The notes under the pieces were generated by a model. It was not told the DNA's origin, searched no databases, and worked only from the letters and a program-made list of their open reading frames with translations. This document shows positions 5,057 to 6,984 of a DNA stretch of 6,984 nt, piece after piece. This DNA comes from an uncultured Syntrophobacterales bacterium (lineage in GTDB: Bacteria; Desulfobacterota; Syntrophia; Syntrophales; UBA5619). Position numbers and translations under genes: made by a program. Where the stretch lies: positions 1 to 6,984 of the forward strand of contig CAIUXU010000516.1 of assembly GCA_903903205.1 (NCBI GenBank), written 5' to 3'. Numbering within the stretch: the first letter of the stretch is position 1; each line of letters begins with the position of its first letter.

Positions 5057-6277
5057 TCAGGCATCCTTCCCCAGACCAAAGGCATCATGCAGAACCGTAA
5101 CAGCCAGTTCCGTATATTTCGCTTCCACGACACAGGAGACCTTGATCTCGGACGTGCTGATCATCATGATGTTGATCCCCTCGCGGGCAAGCGTATCAAA
5201 CATCCGGGCCGCGACGCCGGAGTGGCTGATCATACCGACGCCGATGATGGAAACCTTCGCTACGTTGTCGTCAACTTCCAGCTTTTCTGCGCCCACTTCC
5301 CGAACCACATCGGAAATGATCTGTTTCGCTTCACGAATGTCCTTCCGGGAAACCGTAAAGGTGAGATCCGTATGCCCCTGGATGCTCGCATTCTGAATGA
5401 TCATATCGACGACAATGTTTTTTTCGGAAAGGGGCATAAAGAGCCGGGCCGCCACACCGGGCTGGTCCGGAACATGAATCACCGTGATTTTTGCCTGATC
5501 CCGATCATAGGTTACGCCGGACACCACTTCCTTCTCCATCTTCTTCACCTCCTTGGTCACCAAAGTTCCCCCTTCATCCGTGAATGAAGACTTTACATAA
5601 ACCGGCACATTGAACTTTTTGGCCAGCTCGACGGAGCGCGGCTGGAGCACCTTGGCGCCGGCTCTTGCCATCTCCAGCATCTCATCGTAGGTGATCTGGT
5701 CCAGCCTCCGGGCGTTGCTGCAGATGTTGGGATCGGTGGTATATACCCCGTCCACATCGGTATAGATATCGCAAACATCGGCCTTAAGCGCGGCAGCAAG
5801 AGCAACGGCGCTGGTATCCGATCCTCCCCGCCCAAGCGTTGTGATGTTGTTATCCGGATCGACGCCCTGAAACCCGGCAACAACAACAACAACCCCCTTC
5901 TTCAGTTCAGCGCGAATCGCCTCCGTATCCACATCCAGGATGCGGGCTTTTTTGAAGGCCTGATCGGTATGGACCCGAACCTGAAAGCCGAGAAAGGATT
6001 TTGCCGGGCATCCCATCCCGTTGAGCATAATCGCCAGCAGCGTGACCGTAACCTGCTCACCGGTAGAGATCAGGGAATCGTACTCCCTGGAATCAGGATC
6101 ATCCGCGGCCTTCTGTGCGAGCTGGATCAGACGATCCGTCTCCCCCGACATCGCCGACAAAACGACGACGACTTCGTTCCCCTCTTCCTTCGTCCGGATC
6201 ACCTTCCTCGCAACATTCGCGATTTTGTCGAGATTGCCGACCGAAGTACCGCCGTACTTCTGAACCACCAGAGCCAT
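5057..6277 (-). CDS. lysC: Aspartate kinase with two ACT domains
   Basis: This 406-residue enzyme phosphorylates L-aspartate with ATP, the first step toward lysine (and diaminopimelate), threonine and methionine, in the cytosol. Kinase motifs: KYGGTSV (7-13, nucleotide-binding Lys7), LSAMSG (40-45), STGEQVT (71-77), TTLGRGGSDTSA (146-157) and YTDVDGVYTTDPN (172-184). Two ACT regulatory domains follow at about 264-330 and 340-400. This is the monofunctional class (about 400-410 residues) without a homoserine dehydrogenase. Feedback by lysine and/or threonine is expected for the family, but the effector cannot be read here. The SD (GGAGG, 6287-6291) lies in the last codons of tsaE, ten bases before the ATG, with a three-base gap between genes. 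An internal start at codon 247 probably also yields a regulatory beta subunit (5057-5539). Confidence 0.96.
   Translation of the reverse strand: MALVVQKYGGTSVGNLDKIANVARKVIRTKEEGNEVVVVLSAMSGETDRLIQLAQKAADDPDSREYDSLISTGEQVTVTLLAIMLNGMGCPAKSFLGFQVRVHTDQAFKKARILDVDTEAIRAELKKGVVVVVAGFQGVDPDNNITTLGRGGSDTSAVALAAALKADVCDIYTDVDGVYTTDPNICSNARRLDQITYDEMLEMARAGAKVLQPRSVELAKKFNVPVYVKSSFTDEGGTLVTKEVKKMEKEVVSGVTYDRDQAKITVIHVPDQPGVAARLFMPLSEKNIVVDMIIQNASIQGHTDLTFTVSRKDIREAKQIISDVVREVGAEKLEVDDNVAKVSIIGVGMISHSGVAARMFDTLAREGINIMMISTSEIKVSCVVEAKYTELAVTVLHDAFGLGKDA
5537..5554 (-). promoter_or_regulatory. Internal RBS and ATG for a LysC beta subunit
   Basis: On the coding strand AAGGAGGTGA (5554-5545) matches the 16S anti-SD over ten bases, with eight bases between GGAGG and an in-frame ATG (5539-5537, Met247). 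The product would be 160 residues and contain both ACT domains. In Bacillus and Corynebacterium an in-frame beta subunit is known to start at the equivalent place; from memory the Corynebacterium beta chain begins MEEAVLTGV, here MEKEVVSGV. Confidence 0.75.
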
Positions 6278-6280
6278 CTG

Positions 6281-6772
6281 CTAACATCCTCCTTCTTTAA
6301 GTGACTTTTCCCAGCGACCGATTCGATCCCGGCTACCGGAAAGTTCCAATTTCCTGATATTCTCTTCCACATAGGTCAACGCAACGCAAAGCGCCCCATC
6401 CGGAATGGCCTCCGGAATCCTCTCCGCCCATTCAATGACCATGACGCCACCACCGGAAATGTACTCTTCAAATCCCGTATCGGCGAGATCCTGAGCGCCC
6501 TGCAGGCGGTAGAGGTCGATATGGATCAGGGGCGCCTCCCGTCCGGGGTATTCGTTGATCAGCGTAAAGGTCGGCGAGGTGACCGCATAATTCTCCGGGA
6601 CACCAAGCCCGCAGGCTATGCCCTGGGTGAGACAGGTCTTTCCCGATCCCAATTCTCCCGTAAGCGCGACAACATCGCCCGCTATGAGTCCTTCACCCAG
6701 AATCCGCCCGAACCGGACGGTCTCGGCGGGATCTTTTGATATCAAAACTATCGTTGATCGCTCAGTGTTCAC
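6281..6772 (-). CDS. tsaE: TsaE, ATPase for tRNA t6A37 modification
   Basis: This P-loop protein works with TsaB and TsaD to put threonylcarbamoyl on A37 of ANN-reading tRNAs, in the cytosol. In the 163-residue model the Walker A motif GELGSGKT is at 39-46, followed by TSPTFTLINEY (65-75), HIDLYRL (84-90) and VIEW (112-115), the family set in order; E. coli TsaE (153 residues) has its Walker A at 35-42. The GTG at 6772 is chosen on that alignment, although its upstream AGGA is rather far (12 bases). A GTG at 6793 (with GAGAG eight bases upstream) gives 170 residues. An ATG at 6838 gives 185 residues but lies inside a palindromic repeat and adds 22 residues with no family match. The stop is three bases from the lysC ATG and the lysC SD lies in its last codons, so the two are cotranscribed. 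No clear promoter is seen upstream. Confidence 0.93.
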   Translation of the reverse strand: MNTERSTIVLISKDPAETVRFGRILGEGLIAGDVVALTGELGSGKTCLTQGIACGLGVPENYAVTSPTFTLINEYPGREAPLIHIDLYRLQGAQDLADTGFEEYISGGGVMVIEWAERIPEAIPDGALCVALTYVEENIRKLELSGSRDRIGRWEKSLKEGGC

Positions 6773-6832
6773 AATAATTCCGCGTCCTATCACTGTTGAT
6801 GCTCTCGTTAAAATTTGAAAATACCCGGGAAT

Positions 6833-6912
6833 CGTCATTCCGGCGAAAGCCGGAATCCAGACATTTCCAGGCGTTGCAAAAACACTGGATACCGGTTTTC
6901 ACCGGTATGACG
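6833..6912. repeat. Paired-hairpin REP/MITE-like element upstream of tsaE
   Basis: Two 28-base arms in inverted orientation (6833-6860 and 6885-6912) flank a 24-base centre. Each arm is itself a perfect 8-bp hairpin: ATTCCGGC-GAAA-GCCGGAAT in the left arm, and ATACCGGT-TTTC-ACCGGTAT in the right arm. The arms differ at four positions, and these form two base pairs within each hairpin, so pairing is preserved. The outer signature is CGTCAT...ATCCAG. Repeats of the GTCATTCC...GGAATCCAG type are, from memory, common in proteobacterial intergenic regions. No transposase gene is in view. Confidence 0.75.
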
Positions 6913-6984
6913 ACTTTTGACGAGTGGCTCACTGTTCAAGCATGACGATCGCTGTCGCATGGACATTCGTATGAGAAATGGAGA

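Noticed and set aside
5056..5133. Upstream ATG at 5133 for the comEA-like gene
   Set aside because: It overlaps lysC by 77 bases, adds a basic stretch unlike ComEA N-termini, and lacks the good SD that precedes the ATG at 5055.
6929..6982. Possible C-terminal tail of an upstream minus-strand gene (frame ending HATAIVMLEQ, stop at 6931-6929)
   Set aside because: Only 17 codons are visible and I recognise no family. The frame would end neatly before the hairpin element, so a gene end here is possible but cannot be supported.

Overview
The window looks like a bacterial chromosome segment of moderate GC, most consistent with a Desulfobacterota (former Deltaproteobacteria) lineage, possibly related to Syntrophales. 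This rests on gene content: a tsaE-lysC gene pair, a small lytic transglycosylase with a DUF4124-like head, an MtaD-type deaminase, and a GH57 amylase domain joined to a GT5 glycogen synthase domain. It also rests on short palindromic repeats of the GTCATTCC...GGAATCCAG type. The assignment is from memory of family distribution; no search was run.

Layout. Positions 1-792 (+) hold the C-terminal part of an MtaD/SAH-deaminase-like amidohydrolase cut by the left edge. A compound hairpin repeat (801-860) separates it from a convergent 902-residue gene (868-3576, -) fusing a GH57 alpha-glucan hydrolase domain to a GT5 glycogen synthase domain. A 159-bp divergent intergenic region (3577-3735) carries one good sigma70-like promoter on each strand, each overlapped by an inverted repeat. 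Then come a secreted GH23 lytic transglycosylase (3736-4365, +), a repeat-rich convergent junction (4366-4470), and a compact minus-strand unit tsaE (6772-6281), lysC (6277-5057), comEA-like (5055-4456), with gaps of only 3 and 1 bases. The right edge holds a two-hairpin palindromic element (6833-6912) and no gene I can support.

How it works together. The fusion protein probably both trims and extends an intracellular alpha-1,4-glucan from ADP-glucose. The minus-strand operon mixes housekeeping functions: t6A tRNA modification (TsaE), the first step of Lys/Thr/Met biosynthesis (LysC), and a membrane-anchored helix-hairpin-helix protein. LysC shows a strong internal Shine-Dalgarno and ATG at the expected place for a separately translated regulatory beta subunit.

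Most worth a second look: a run of nine A's in a slippery frame exactly at the GH57-GT5 joint, which could release a free GH57 domain; the LysC internal start; a short repeat (AGTGCTGAG-like) that supplies the last codons and the stop of two different genes in the same frame; and the paired hairpins at 6833-6912, whose arms differ only by compensatory changes. I found no defence system, CRISPR array, tRNA, rRNA or transposase gene.
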